Position numbers and translations under genes: made by a program
Assembly: GCA_018654745.1 (NCBI GenBank)
Contig: JABILA010000129.1
Coordinates: 1-64,000, forward strand
Direction: 5' to 3'
Length of the DNA: 64,000 bases
Source: Alphaproteobacteria bacterium
GTDB taxonomy: Bacteria > Pseudomonadota > Alphaproteobacteria > UBA2966
The notes under the pieces: model-generated
What the model was told of the DNA's origin: nothing
What the model saw: only the letters and a program-made list of their open reading frames with translations
Database searches by the model: none
In this document: positions 11,560-21,627 of the stretch, in pieces
Layout of the letters: every line of letters begins with the position of its first letter
Position numbering within the stretch: position 1 is the stretch's first letter

Positions 11560-12660
11560 ATGATCATCGAAAACATTGAAACTTTCCTGGTACGCATCCC
11601 TTTCGATACAGGTGCGGCGAAACGTGAACTGGGTGGCAGAACCTGGCAAACCCTGGATTACGTTTTCATCCGCATCGACACCGACACAGGCATTTCCGGC
11701 TGGGGTGATGCTTTTGCTTATGGTGCAGCGCAGGCCACCAAAGCAGCACTGGATCATATGATAACCCCGGCCCTGATCGGGGCGGACATATCCGACATCG
11801 ACGCCATCCATACGCAATTGCAGCGCGACAACCATTTGTTTGGCCGCTACGGCGTCACCATGTTCGCCATCAGCGGTATAGATATCGCCCTCTGGGATAT
11901 TGCAGGCAAGGCCGCTGGATTGCCACTGCATCAAATGCTGGGCGGCAAGGTCCGGGACGGTTTACCAGCCTATGCCAGCCTGTTCCGGTATGGCGACCCG
12001 GAACAGGTTGCTGCTGTCACCAAAAAAGCGGTCGATGAGGGATATACACATATCAAGCTGCACGAAACGGGCATTGCCGAAGTTGAAAGCTGTCGGCGTA
12101 CTGGTGGCGACGACATGGCCATCATGCTGGATGTCAATTGCGCCTGGGACTTTGACGGCGCACTTGATATGGCCAGTCAATTAGCCGATTTTGATCTTTA
12201 CTGGTTTGAAGAACCTGTATTCCCTCCGGAAGACTTCAAGGCCCTGGCAAAGCTGAAAGACCAGGGTGGCATCCCTATTGCCGCAGGCGAAAACGCTTGC
12301 ACTGCCTTTGAATTTAACCAGATGTTTGATGCCGGTGCGGTGACATACGCCCAGCCCAGTGTGACCAAGGTCGGTGGCATAAGCCAGTTCCAGAAGATCC
12401 TTGCTTCAGCCAAATCGGCAGGGGTCAAGGTCATGCCGCATTCGCCCTATTTCGGCCCGGGCTTTGTAGCAACCCTGCATCTGGCCGCCGCTATGGAAGA
12501 TGAAAGCCTGATCGAATATTTTTATCTGCAACCAGAGGCCTTCCCCATGGGCAAATGGAGCCAGCCAGAAGGAGATGTATTCAAGGTTCCTGATGGCCCC
12601 GGTCTGGGTTGTGATCCGGACCCCGACGTCATGCGCGATTATGCGGTTTCGGGCAACTGA
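11560..12660 (+). CDS. Mandelate racemase/muconate lactonizing enzyme family protein
   Basis: 366 residues, enolase superfamily. The N-terminal capping domain contains TGISGWGDAFAYG. The barrel shows K166 and H168 (HIKLHE), metal ligands D191 (MLDVN), E217/E218 (WFEEPV) and E244 (AAGENA), then H294 (VMPHSPYFGPG). This points to abstraction of a proton alpha to a carboxylate, i.e. a sugar-acid dehydratase or racemase; the K-x-H motif differs from the K-x-K of mandelate racemase. The start is ATG 11560; a TTG 30 bp upstream is less likely. Substrate unknown. Confidence 0.88.
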   Translation: MIIENIETFLVRIPFDTGAAKRELGGRTWQTLDYVFIRIDTDTGISGWGDAFAYGAAQATKAALDHMITPALIGADISDIDAIHTQLQRDNHLFGRYGVTMFAISGIDIALWDIAGKAAGLPLHQMLGGKVRDGLPAYASLFRYGDPEQVAAVTKKAVDEGYTHIKLHETGIAEVESCRRTGGDDMAIMLDVNCAWDFDGALDMASQLADFDLYWFEEPVFPPEDFKALAKLKDQGGIPIAAGENACTAFEFNQMFDAGAVTYAQPSVTKVGGISQFQKILASAKSAGVKVMPHSPYFGPGFVATLHLAAAMEDESLIEYFYLQPEAFPMGKWSQPEGDVFKVPDGPGLGCDPDPDVMRDYAVSGN

Positions 12661-12734
12661 GACTGTTAATATTTGGCTGGTCGGGAACAGACGATCATCA
12701 CAACTACCAAATGCTGAAATAACGCCATTTTGAG

Positions 12735-12775
12735 CAAAAAAGGGTCCGAAACAGAGCTTTTTGTGTCGTAAAAAG
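12735..12775 (+). promoter_or_regulatory. Competing hairpins in the BCCT leader
   Basis: The central CTTTTTG (12757-12763) can pair either with CAAAAAAG at 12735-12742 or, through CTTTTT, with AAAAAG at 12770-12775. It lies 75-115 bp before the transporter start. The arms are A/T-rich and weak, so this is only a candidate leader structure. Confidence 0.25.
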
Positions 12776-12849
12776 CCTACAAATGCTGCCTCATCATTTT
12801 TAATCTGGAGCCGTTCCAAAACTAGAATCAACGCCTGGGGGGCTCGAAG

Positions 12850-14433
12850 ATGTCTACAGAGGACGGAACCGATTATGAGATCGGTCAAGACAATATCAAA
12901 ACCAGCATTGGTCCGTTTGGACTGGATATTCACAATCCGGTATTCCTGATTTCCGGCCTGGCTATTTTCGCCTTTGTCATCGGCACCTTGATGGTGCCGG
13001 AGGCCGCATCCGAATTGTTCAAGGCCATGCGGACCTGGGTTACTGTAAAATTCGATTGGTTTTTCCTGCTTGCGGGAAACATTTTTGTCCTTTTCTGCCT
13101 TTTATTGATTGTCACACCCATGGGCAAAATTCGCCTCGGGGGGGCGGATGCCAAACCTGACTATGGCTATGCCGGTTGGTTCGCTATGTTGTTCGCCGCC
13201 GGTATGGGTATCGGTTTGATGTTCTTCGGTGTCTCGGAGCCAATTTCACACTATGGCAGCTCCGTGGCTGCAACGGCAGGTTCACCGGAAAGCTGGGCGC
13301 CACTAATGGGCGCTGCCGGCAACCCTGCAGAAGCCGCCAAACTTGGTATGGCCGCGACGATCTATCACTGGGGATTACACCCCTGGGCCATGTATGCCGT
13401 GGTCGCACTGGCCCTGGCATTTTTCCCCTATAACAAAGGATTGCCACTATCCTTGCGATCCGCCTTCTATCCCATATTCGGCGATGCCGTCTGGGGCTGG
13501 GTCGGACACGTCATTGATACAGTTGCCGTTCTGGCCACCTTGTTCGGATTGGCGACGTCCCTTGGTTTTGGCGCGTCGCAAGCCAATGCCGGGCTGAATT
13601 TTCTATTTGGTATTTCAGACAGTGATGGCACCAAGATTCTACTGATCATTGGCATTACAGCCGTCGCGCTGATATCGGTCATGCGTGGTCTGGATGGTGG
13701 TGTCAAACGGGCCTCCGAGATCAATATGGTTCTGGCTTTCCTGTTGCTGCTGTTTGTCCTGTTTGTAGGTCCGACAGCTGATCTGGTATCGGGTTTCTTC
13801 ACCGGTCTGGCTGCCTATGCCGTTAACCTTCCTGCCTTGTCCAACCCTTTCGGTCGAACGGACGCAAACTTCAGTCAGGGCTGGACGGCATTTTATTGGG
13901 CCTGGTGGATTTCCTGGTCACCCTTCGTCGGCATGTTCATTGCCCGCGTCTCGCGCGGACGGACAGTACGTGAATTCATTATTTGCGTTTTGCTGATCCC
14001 GTCACTGGTCTGCATCCTGTGGATGACAACTTTTGGCGGCACAGCCCTGCATCAGATCGTACAGGATGGTTATGAGGGTGTGCAAAAAGCAGGCACGGCC
14101 TTGCGTCTGTTTGAAATGTTGTCGCAGCTGCCCATGACACAAATTACTTCCGGTATCGGCATCATTCTGGTGGTCGTGTTTTTCGTCACGTCATCGGATT
14201 CAGGCTCATTGGTCATTGATACGATTACGGCGGGCGGCAAAACGGATGGCCCGATGCCGCAGCGCATTTTCTGGTGCGTCTTTGAAGGACTGGTTGCCAT
14301 CGCCCTGTTGCTTGGCGGTGGTCTGGCTGCACTGCAGGCCATGGCTGTGACAACGGGCTTCCCGTTTGCCGCGGTGCTTTTGTTGTTATGTGTCAGCATC
14401 TGGAAGGGATTGAGATCGGAGTTATCGAAATAA
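12850..14433 (+). CDS. BCCT family transporter (betaine/choline/carnitine)
   Basis: 527 residues with about 12 membrane segments. The Gly-rich AGMGIGLMFFGVSEPISHY segment and the BCCT signature around WWISWSPFVGMFIARVSRGR identify the family, which takes up quaternary ammonium compounds such as glycine betaine, choline or DMSP using Na+ or H+. The C-terminus after the last span is short, lacking the long osmosensing tail of BetP. It is preceded by a 189-bp leader and closed by a strong terminator, so it is probably monocistronic. The exact substrate is uncertain. Confidence 0.94.
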   Translation: MSTEDGTDYEIGQDNIKTSIGPFGLDIHNPVFLISGLAIFAFVIGTLMVPEAASELFKAMRTWVTVKFDWFFLLAGNIFVLFCLLLIVTPMGKIRLGGADAKPDYGYAGWFAMLFAAGMGIGLMFFGVSEPISHYGSSVAATAGSPESWAPLMGAAGNPAEAAKLGMAATIYHWGLHPWAMYAVVALALAFFPYNKGLPLSLRSAFYPIFGDAVWGWVGHVIDTVAVLATLFGLATSLGFGASQANAGLNFLFGISDSDGTKILLIIGITAVALISVMRGLDGGVKRASEINMVLAFLLLLFVLFVGPTADLVSGFFTGLAAYAVNLPALSNPFGRTDANFSQGWTAFYWAWWISWSPFVGMFIARVSRGRTVREFIICVLLIPSLVCILWMTTFGGTALHQIVQDGYEGVQKAGTALRLFEMLSQLPMTQITSGIGIILVVVFFVTSSDSGSLVIDTITAGGKTDGPMPQRIFWCVFEGLVAIALLLGGGLAALQAMAVTTGFPFAAVLLLLCVSIWKGLRSELSK

Positions 14434-14454
14434 GTACAGTTTGATTATCGACAG

Positions 14455-14486
14455 AAAACCCTGGCCTTCGAGCCGGGGTTTTTTTT
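14455..14486 (+). terminator. Intrinsic terminator after the BCCT gene
   Basis: CCCTGGC, loop CTTCGA, then GCCGGGG (one T-G wobble) and a run of eight T. Located 22 bp after the transporter stop codon. Confidence 0.9.
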
Positions 14487-14586
14487 GCATCGACCTGCAT
14501 TTCAGTCTTCACGGAATGTTTGCTTGAGCGCCGGAATATACGGGCCTAACCTGTCGCTACCGTACGGGTTAAAAGGAGAAGCCAGC

Positions 14587-15081
14587 ATGACGAACCGGAT
14601 ACAGGAACACGACAATCTTGCTGAACAAATCACCTGGCCAAAGCGCAGGTTTCTGGTCTTCGCCGGTGCAGGCTTGTTGCTCACCAATTTTCTCCCGTCA
14701 TCCGGCAAGGCGGCGGTCAGACAGCCGGATAAGCCGGACAATAAGACATTCATCGAACGCGCCTTTGAGCTTCAAAATCTTGCAAGAAGCAGGGGTGACC
14801 AGGCTTTTGGTGCCGTTGTCGTTTTGAACGGAAAAATTATCGGACAATCGGAAAGCCGCGTTATACAGGATCAGGACCCTACAGGGCACGCAGAAATGGC
14901 AGCTATTAGAGATGCAGCCCGCCGCCTCAATAGCCGTGATCTGAAAAACGCTGTGCTTTATTCGTCGTCCCGACCCTGCCCGATGTGTGAAGCCGGGGCC
15001 TATTGGGCTGGTATTAACAAGATGGTCCACGGCAGGGAAAAAGTTAATGCTGGTGCGCCGCAAATTTGCCGGTCTTCGTAA
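14587..15081 (+). CDS. Exported CMP/dCMP-type (guanine deaminase-like) deaminase
   Basis: 164 residues from the ATG preceded by AGGAG. The zinc deaminase motifs are intact: H101-A-E103 and P-C131-P-M-C134. An N-terminal extension contains KRRFLVFAGAGLLLTN (residues 19-34), a signal peptide or twin-arginine-like export signal, which is unusual for this cytosolic family. Only about 30 residues follow the PCxxC motif, so the C-terminus is short compared with guanine deaminases. Its stop is immediately followed by the ATG of an exported ankyrin protein, suggesting coupled expression. Substrate unknown. Confidence 0.82.
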   Translation: MTNRIQEHDNLAEQITWPKRRFLVFAGAGLLLTNFLPSSGKAAVRQPDKPDNKTFIERAFELQNLARSRGDQAFGAVVVLNGKIIGQSESRVIQDQDPTGHAEMAAIRDAARRLNSRDLKNAVLYSSSRPCPMCEAGAYWAGINKMVHGREKVNAGAPQICRSS

Positions 15082-15765
15082 ATGATAAAAAAGACGTTCC
15101 GAACATTTGTACTGGGTTGTTTTGTGGCTCTGTCTCCACCTGCCATAGCGCAGGAAAAAACAATGGATCCCCACTCCATGAAATCATTTATTGACGCAGC
15201 TGCGACAAATAATCTTGCTTTGTTGAGCCAGAAAATTGCGGCAGGCACACCGGTTGACGGCAAAAACCCTGAAGGCCGGACCGCCTTGTTGATCGCCACT
15301 CATGCCAACGCAATTGAAGCGGCGAAACTGTTGATTGATGCCGGTGCGGATGTCAACGCCATGGACAATATCCAGGACAGCCCATTTCTGTATGCAGGCG
15401 CTGAAGGCAAACTGGAAATTCTGAAAATGACTGTCCAGGCCGGTGCGGATCTGGACAGTACCAACCGCTATGGCGGGACGGCTTTGGTGCCGGCAGCGCA
15501 TCACGGGCATGTCGATGTCGTGCGTTATTTACTGACCACAAAGATCAACAAGGATCACATCAACAAACTTGGATGGACCGCGTTGCTAGAGGCCGTCATT
15601 CTCGGAGACGGCAGCGATACCTATCAACAAATTGTCAGGCTGCTGGTCGATGCGGGGGCCGATATATCGATTGCGGACCGAGATGGCGTCACACCTTTGC
15701 AACATGCCAAAAACAGCAATCAATCAGAGATCGTTCTCATTTTGCTACGTGTTAGAGGAAACTGA
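15082..15765 (+). CDS. Secreted ankyrin-repeat protein
   Basis: 227 residues. A signal peptide (KKTFRTFVLGCFVALSPPA, then AIAQ) is followed by about five ankyrin repeats, e.g. GRTALLIATHANAIEAAKLL, DAGADVNAMD, YGGTALVPAAHHGHVDVVRY and DGVTPLQHA. A periplasmic protein-binding role is likely. The start codon abuts the deaminase stop codon, so the two probably act together. The last codons overlap the 3' end of convergent priA by 14 bp. Confidence 0.87.
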   Translation: MIKKTFRTFVLGCFVALSPPAIAQEKTMDPHSMKSFIDAAATNNLALLSQKIAAGTPVDGKNPEGRTALLIATHANAIEAAKLLIDAGADVNAMDNIQDSPFLYAGAEGKLEILKMTVQAGADLDSTNRYGGTALVPAAHHGHVDVVRYLLTTKINKDHINKLGWTALLEAVILGDGSDTYQQIVRLLVDAGADISIADRDGVTPLQHAKNSNQSEIVLILLRVRGN

Positions 15766-17977
15766 TCGGGTCGACATCAACCTGAATGCGTACGTGGTTG
15801 GAGCGCGGTGATGCCTCAATCCATTTGCGCAAAAGCGATTGCACGTCGACACCCCGGCGCGCCCTGAGCAGCAAGCGATGGCGATAGCGTCCCCGCAGGA
15901 TATTCAATGGCGCTGGTGCGGGACCGAGAACAGTTACATCCGCGCTGCGCGGTGCGGACCGCCCGAGCTTTTGTGCAACAGTTGCAACTTCGCGTTCGTT
16001 TTCACCGGATACAATGATCCCGGCGAGACGTGCATAGGGCGGCATGCCGTGTTGTTTTCGCGCTGCCTTTTCCTGAGCCACAAAACCGTCCCGGTCCGCA
16101 GCCGCCAGGGTAATCATGACAGGGTGTTCCGGCAGGTAGGTTTGTAACAAGACACGTCCTGGTTTTTCAGCACGCCCTGCCCGTCCCGCCACCTGCGACA
16201 GGACTTGCCAGGTGCGTTCGGCCGCCCTGAGATCACCACCGTTCAATCCCAGATCGGCGTCAATCACGCCCACCAGAGTCAGGCCCGGGAAGTGGTGGCC
16301 TTTGGCGACCACCTGGGTGCCGATCAGAATATCAATTTCGTGGTCCGTCATTTGACGAACCAGTTCCGCTGCCGCACTGGGGCTGGAAATTGTATCACTT
16401 GCCATGACAGCAGACCGGGCCTCGGGAAACAGTTCAATAACTTCTTCTGCCAGTCGTTCCACACCAGGACCACAGGCCGCGAAATTGGCCTCGGACTCAC
16501 ATTCGGGACACGTATCAGGCAAGGTCGATGCAAAGCCACAGTGGTGGCACATCAGGCGCCCGGCCCGACGATGTTCCACCAACCAGGCAGTGCAATGGGG
16601 ACATTCAAGCCGGTGCCCACAGGATCGGCACAAGGTCAGGGGCGCATAACCCCGACGGTTCAGGAACAGCATAGACTGCTCTCCAGCCTCAAGATTTTTT
16701 TGCAGCTCATCCAGCAAGGGTCGGGACAACCACTTTCCAGAGGGAGGACTGTGCTTGCGCATATCCACCGCCTTGATACGCGGCAAAGATGCACCACCGT
16801 GGCGTTGCGGCAGTTGCAGTTCCTGGTAGCGACCGGCATCAATATTCGCCAGCGTTTCAAGTGATGGCGTTGCCGAAGCCAGCACGACAGGAATATCTGC
16901 CTGCATTGCCCGGACAACGGCCATGTCACGGGCATGATAGATTACGCCTTCTTCCTGTTTGAAAGAGCTTTCATGCTCTTCATCAACAACGATCAGCCCA
17001 AGATCAGGGAAAGGTAAAAACAAACCAGAACGGGCACCGACAACAACAGGGACTTCTCCTTGCGATACGGCTCGCCAGGTCCGTCGGCGCTGACTGGCGC
17101 GCAGATCGGAATGCCATTCTGCCGGGGCCACACCAAACCGCGCTTCAAACCGTTTCAACCATTGCAGTGTCAGAGCAATTTCAGGTACCAGCACCAGGGC
17201 TTGTTTGCCCATGCGGATGGCCTGGGCGATGGCTTCAAAATAGACTTCCGTCTTGCCCGCCCCGGTGACGCCATCCAGCAAAGTCGCCTGAAAACGGGAA
17301 CTCGACACAGCTGAAACCAGAGCGTCTGCGGCTTCTGTCTGATCTGCTGAAAGTTCCGGCCCAGGTGTTTCAGCATCCGGCTTTGGCAACGTGGGTTCCG
17401 GCAGTTCTACGGGTTCCAGCGTCCCTGTTGATACCAGGCCGCTGACGACACCGACACCGACGCCTGCAGCAGCGGCAAGATCAGACTTGCTGCGCGGAGG
17501 ACCATCGATCAGGACATCGATCACACGTGTCCGGGCTTCAGTCATACGCTCAGGCGGTGGACCGGCGAGACGGTAACCTGTTCTGGGTTTTTGCGCTTCG
17601 AAAATACCAGGTGCACTCATGGCCATTCGCAACACAGCACCTGGTGCAGATAGGGTATAAGCAGCGATCCAGTCGATCAGCTGGCGCAAATCGCGTGTCA
17701 TGGCTGGCACATCAACCACACTGACGACTTCTTTCAGGCGGGCATTGTCCACCGCTCCTTCACCCTTGCCCAGAACCACGCCGATCAGATATCGCTTACC
17801 CAAAGGGACGTTGACAAAACTTCCGGGAAAAATCGCCCGGAATTCCCATTCCTGCGGCACTCTGTAATCATAGGCGCCCGCCAATGGCAACGGCAGCAAT
17901 ACCGATACCAGATCCCCTGCCCCGAATTCTTCTATTTCTGCGTGTGACATTCGTGAACTGGTGCCTTTGCTTGCCAT
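15752..17977 (-). CDS. priA: Primosomal protein N' (PriA helicase)
   Basis: 741 residues, full length. It restarts stalled replication forks by loading the primosome. The N-terminal DNA-binding region is followed by helicase motifs [12 protein letters not shown] (Walker A), [14 protein letters not shown] (DEEH box), a zinc-binding Cys cluster ([13 protein letters not shown] ... CHHCGF ... CPEC) and the C-terminal helicase lobe [19 protein letters not shown]. The start may be 17977 or the ATG nine codons later. It is divergent from fsa and convergent with the ankyrin gene. Confidence 0.97.
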   Translation of the reverse strand: MASKGTSSRMSHAEIEEFGAGDLVSVLLPLPLAGAYDYRVPQEWEFRAIFPGSFVNVPLGKRYLIGVVLGKGEGAVDNARLKEVVSVVDVPAMTRDLRQLIDWIAAYTLSAPGAVLRMAMSAPGIFEAQKPRTGYRLAGPPPERMTEARTRVIDVLIDGPPRSKSDLAAAAGVGVGVVSGLVSTGTLEPVELPEPTLPKPDAETPGPELSADQTEAADALVSAVSSSRFQATLLDGVTGAGKTEVYFEAIAQAIRMGKQALVLVPEIALTLQWLKRFEARFGVAPAEWHSDLRASQRRRTWRAVSQGEVPVVVGARSGLFLPFPDLGLIVVDEEHESSFKQEEGVIYHARDMAVVRAMQADIPVVLASATPSLETLANIDAGRYQELQLPQRHGGASLPRIKAVDMRKHSPPSGKWLSRPLLDELQKNLEAGEQSMLFLNRRGYAPLTLCRSCGHRLECPHCTAWLVEHRRAGRLMCHHCGFASTLPDTCPECESEANFAACGPGVERLAEEVIELFPEARSAVMASDTISSPSAAAELVRQMTDHEIDILIGTQVVAKGHHFPGLTLVGVIDADLGLNGGDLRAAERTWQVLSQVAGRAGRAEKPGRVLLQTYLPEHPVMITLAAADRDGFVAQEKAARKQHGMPPYARLAGIIVSGENEREVATVAQKLGRSAPRSADVTVLGPAPAPLNILRGRYRHRLLLRARRGVDVQSLLRKWIEASPRSNHVRIQVDVDPISFL

Positions 17978-18062
17978 GAGCTACACTGTGCCCCATGGGA
18001 TGCGCAGTGCCAAGATCACACCGCGCGTCCATATGATGAACACAGGAAATACAAGGCAGACC

Positions 18063-18719
18063 ATGAAGTTTTTTGTTGATACCGCAGATGTAAACGACAT
18101 TCGGGAACTGGCCGCAACCGGCTTGCTGGACGGGGTAACAACCAATCCATCGCTGATCGCCAAATCAGGTCGTGATTTTATCGAAGTGATTTCCGAAATC
18201 TGCGAAATCGTGCCGGGTCCGGTGAGCGCCGAAGTTGCGGCGACCGAAGCAGACGCCATGATTACCGAAGGTCGCAAACTGGCAGCGATTGCCGAGAATG
18301 TTGCGGTCAAATTGCCTTTGACCATGGATGGTCTGAAAGCCTGCCGGGCGATCTCTGATGATGGCACAAGCGTCAATGTCACCTTGTGTTTTTCACCCGC
18401 TCAGGCGCTGCTGGCAGCCAAAGCCGGTGCCGATTATATATCGCCCTTTGTTGGGCGTCTGGATGATATTGGCCAGAACGGGATGCATTTGATCGACGAT
18501 ATCAGAACTATCTATGACAATTATCCCGATCTGGGTGGCACACAAATTCTGGTTGCCTCGATCCGCAGCCCGGCACACGTCGTCGAAGCCGCCAAACTGG
18601 GTGCCGATGTTTGTACGATCCCACCATCGGTGATCAAACAGCTTGTGCAACATCCTTTGACGGACAAGGGTCTGGAAGGATTTTTGAAAGACTGGGCCAA
18701 AACAGGCCAAAGTATCTGA
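18063..18719 (+). CDS. fsa: Fructose-6-phosphate aldolase/transaldolase (TalC type)
   Basis: 218 residues, the size of the short transaldolase/FSA group. The start [16 protein letters not shown] fits the family better than upstream in-frame starts. It has [14 protein letters not shown] and the Schiff-base lysine K83 in [13 protein letters not shown], then the [10 protein letters not shown](LDD) segment. Annotation as transaldolase or fructose-6-phosphate aldolase cannot be settled from sequence alone. It sits between priA and DUF484-xerC, a neighbourhood common in alphaproteobacteria. Confidence 0.94.
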   Translation: MKFFVDTADVNDIRELAATGLLDGVTTNPSLIAKSGRDFIEVISEICEIVPGPVSAEVAATEADAMITEGRKLAAIAENVAVKLPLTMDGLKACRAISDDGTSVNVTLCFSPAQALLAAKAGADYISPFVGRLDDIGQNGMHLIDDIRTIYDNYPDLGGTQILVASIRSPAHVVEAAKLGADVCTIPPSVIKQLVQHPLTDKGLEGFLKDWAKTGQSI

Positions 18720-18796
18720 TGAGTATCCAGGACGATTAAGACGTTCAGGGTCACCCTGGAGCCAAACACGCAAAACAATGCGGGGAAGGAGATGCC

Positions 18797-19516
18797 ATGA
18801 CATATAAGGGAGATGACATACCGTCCCCTGCTATGGATTTGCCTGCAGCCGAAGAGGTTCGTGCCTTTTTGCGTGAAAATCCGGGTTTTTTGATTGATAA
18901 TCCTGAACTTGCCGAAGTGATCACTGCACCCACACGCGACAACGGCAAAGGGGTGGTGGACATGCAGTCGTTCATGGTTGACCGCCTGCAAAAGGAAGTT
19001 CGAGGTCTGCGTGATGACCACGGTGAGCTGATTGCGGCCTCCCGCAGCAACATGATCAGTCAGGCCCGTATACATGCCGCCGTATTGTCGATAATCGAAG
19101 CCTCTACTTTTGAGCATATGATCGAAGTTGTGACCACAGATCTTGGCAATATGCTTGAGGTTGAAGTGGCTTCGCTGTGTGTTGAAAATGATCGCCAGAT
19201 TCCGATTATGCCGCAACTGGTTGGTGTACATGTCGTTGCCCCTGGCATGGTCGATGAAACCATGGGACCAAACCGCGATATTGTACTGCGCGCCAAGGCT
19301 CCGGCTGAACATCAGGTCTTTGGTGAAGCTGTTGGTCTGGTGCGGTCTGCTGCTTTGTTGCGCCTGCCGTTAAATGCTTTTGGACCCATGGCGTTGCTGG
19401 CATTTGGGTCTGGTGAAGAGGACCGCTTCCATCCGGGACAGGGAACGGAGTTGCTGGGCTTTCTAGCCCGCATACTGACACACACAATGCGCCAATGGCT
19501 GAATCTGCCGCATTAG
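18797..19516 (+). CDS. DUF484 family protein
   Basis: 239 residues. The N-terminal segment VRAFLRENPGFLIDNPEL is the DUF484 hallmark, followed by a coiled stretch and a GAF-like C-terminal domain ending LGFLARILTHTMRQWL. DUF484 genes characteristically precede xerC; here the two overlap by 22 bp. Function unknown. AAGGAG precedes the ATG. Confidence 0.92.
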   Translation: MTYKGDDIPSPAMDLPAAEEVRAFLRENPGFLIDNPELAEVITAPTRDNGKGVVDMQSFMVDRLQKEVRGLRDDHGELIAASRSNMISQARIHAAVLSIIEASTFEHMIEVVTTDLGNMLEVEVASLCVENDRQIPIMPQLVGVHVVAPGMVDETMGPNRDIVLRAKAPAEHQVFGEAVGLVRSAALLRLPLNAFGPMALLAFGSGEEDRFHPGQGTELLGFLARILTHTMRQWLNLPH

Positions 19517-20478
19517 GCCGCCTGGAGGCCATTGACCATCTGATATCGGGTATCAGGACGGATGCGCTGGCAACCGAAGCCGTCAGAGACTGGCTCACCT
19601 GGCTGCAGCATGAGCGTAGGGCGGCAGATCATACTGTCGATGCCTACCTTCGTGATGTTTCAGTATTTCTTGATTTCATTTCAGATCATCAGGGGCAGGA
19701 AGTGACCCTTGCGGTTTTGTCTTCCCTGAAACCCTTTGATTTTCGTGCCTGGCTTGCCCGGCGCAAAAACGATGGCCTTGGCAATGCATCTCTGGGACGG
19801 GCGCTGTCATCGATCAAAAGTCTGTACCGGTTTCTGGAGCGCACGAGAGATGAATTTCATAATCCTGCCATTAATTCAGTTCGAACTCCCAAACGCCCAC
19901 CACCCATTCCCAAGCCCCTGACTGCCGACGAAGCGCAATGGACAATTGATCTCGCTGGCGCCATGCAGGATGAAGCCTGGATCGGGGCCCGGGATGTTGC
20001 TTTGCTGACCTTGTTGTATGGCTGCGGTCTGCGCATATCGGAAGCACTTGGCCTGAACGTCGATGAGGCACCGAAAGGTGATCATTTGATCATTACAGGT
20101 AAAGGCGGCAAACAGCGCATGGTACCGGTGCTGGAAATCGTCCGCTCTGCGATTACCGAATATTCTGCCATGTGTCCCTATCCCCGTGATGCCGACAGCC
20201 CCTTGTTTGTCGGTGCCAGGGGCAAACGCCTGCATCCCAGTGTGGTGCAAAAGCAGGTCAAGCTTTTGCGGGCGGCGCTGGGGTTACCTGAAACGGCAAC
20301 GCCACACGCGTTGCGGCACAGCTTTGCCACGCATTTGCTGTCAGCCGGGGGCGATTTACGCACTATCCAGGAACTGCTTGGTCACGCCTCGTTATCAACT
20401 ACACAGCGTTATACAGAAGTAGATGCAGACCGCCTGCTGCAGGTCTATGAGAACGCCCATCCGCGCGCAAAATCCTGA
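19495..20478 (+). CDS. xerC: Tyrosine recombinase XerC
   Basis: 327 residues. It resolves chromosome dimers at dif together with XerD. The N-terminal SAM-like core-binding domain contains WLTWLQHERRAADHTVDAYL. The catalytic domain shows Arg in LLYGCGLRISEALGLN, then H271-x-x-R274 (HALRHSFATHLL), H297 (LLGHASLSTT) and the nucleophile Y306 (QRYTEV). Adjacency to DUF484 favours XerC over XerD. No attachment site or integron was seen nearby, so it is not a mobile-element integrase. Confidence 0.95.
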   Translation: MAESAALGRLEAIDHLISGIRTDALATEAVRDWLTWLQHERRAADHTVDAYLRDVSVFLDFISDHQGQEVTLAVLSSLKPFDFRAWLARRKNDGLGNASLGRALSSIKSLYRFLERTRDEFHNPAINSVRTPKRPPPIPKPLTADEAQWTIDLAGAMQDEAWIGARDVALLTLLYGCGLRISEALGLNVDEAPKGDHLIITGKGGKQRMVPVLEIVRSAITEYSAMCPYPRDADSPLFVGARGKRLHPSVVQKQVKLLRAALGLPETATPHALRHSFATHLLSAGGDLRTIQELLGHASLSTTQRYTEVDADRLLQVYENAHPRAKS

Positions 20479-20548
20479 AGTATCCGGCTCTTGACCACCT
20501 GACTTTTATCAACGCATATTTGATTTTTGGTTTGACAGGACAGGATCA

Positions 20549-21604
20549 ATGAATCCTGATTTTCTGATTGGCTGTAACGGTCGAGGTGCGCAAGCATCGT
20601 CAATCGAAAACCCCGTTTCTCTGGATGAAGCTTCCATTGATGAGCAATTCCGTTTGGTCAAGGAAACTGGTGTATTCGATTATTTTGATCGTATCCCCTT
20701 GCGTGACAGTTACGACGAATACAAATCCGCTGTTGAAAAGTACAAATTGCCCATCCACACAGCGAGCTGGTTTTACCGCCTGGGGGATGAAGACGATGAA
20801 AAACTGATTAGCGACAACCTGAAAATCGCCTCGGAAATCGGGGCCGATATGCACAACATGATGATCTTCACCCATCATGCGAAAGGTCACATCGTAACCG
20901 ATCAGGAACTAATCGATTGTTATCTGCGCACCTACGACGAAGGCATGGCGCTGGGTGTTGAACCGTTGTTTGAATTGCACGTTAACATGTGGTCAGAAGA
21001 TTTCCGCCGGGTTACGCCAATCGCCCAGGCGATCCAGAACAAGGGCATACCGTTCAGTTACTGCCTTGATTACAGCCATGTAAATTTCAAAATCAACAAT
21101 CCGGAAGAACAGGAAGTTCTGGATATACGTGGTGATGTTGAAGCCGGAAACCTGATCCTTGATCCTTTTGAAAAAGGGAACCTTTGCGACGAATGGCTTG
21201 AGCTTGGCATTGTACGCTGGCTTCAGGTGCGACCAGCCGTGCCAAACGGTCCCAAAAATATCTGGTCAAAAGCTGAACCCGGCAAACCGGTCGCTGGTAT
21301 GCCGGAATTGAAAGAAGGTGATGATCCGGTGGTTGGTCGTGGCATCATGTATCCCTTCACCAAACCAGAACCCGGGGAGTGGCACTCTCCGTGGTTTGCC
21401 TATCTGCTGGAGCCGACAAAGGAAGTCGTGCGCAAGGTTTTGGCCTATCACAAAAATGATCCGGACAAACGTTTGAAATATATCACAACGGAAATGATTA
21501 ATTTGCCGGATTATGGACACAATGCCAAATACTCTCTCATCGGTCAAAATGCAGCTGTCGCCCAATTCGTTCGCGATACCTGGGCTGATATCAACAAGCC
21601 ATAA
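20549..21604 (+). CDS. Sugar phosphate isomerase/epimerase-like TIM-barrel protein
   Basis: 351 residues. The pattern fits the xylose isomerase-like/AP-endonuclease 2 barrel: HTASWFYRLG, FELHVNMWSEDF and YCLDYSHVNFKI carry candidate metal ligands (Glu, His, Asp). The exact family is not recognised and the reaction is unknown. The AGGA Shine-Dalgarno and ATG are clear. Only 23 bp separate it from fghA, so both are probably on one transcript. Confidence 0.75.
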   Translation: MNPDFLIGCNGRGAQASSIENPVSLDEASIDEQFRLVKETGVFDYFDRIPLRDSYDEYKSAVEKYKLPIHTASWFYRLGDEDDEKLISDNLKIASEIGADMHNMMIFTHHAKGHIVTDQELIDCYLRTYDEGMALGVEPLFELHVNMWSEDFRRVTPIAQAIQNKGIPFSYCLDYSHVNFKINNPEEQEVLDIRGDVEAGNLILDPFEKGNLCDEWLELGIVRWLQVRPAVPNGPKNIWSKAEPGKPVAGMPELKEGDDPVVGRGIMYPFTKPEPGEWHSPWFAYLLEPTKEVVRKVLAYHKNDPDKRLKYITTEMINLPDYGHNAKYSLIGQNAAVAQFVRDTWADINKP

Positions 21605-21627
21605 ACAACAGGACCCCGGACACAGAA

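Noticed and set aside
19495-20478. Tyrosine recombinase as a sign of a genomic island
   Set aside because: Pairing with DUF484 and housekeeping neighbours identifies it as chromosomal XerC.
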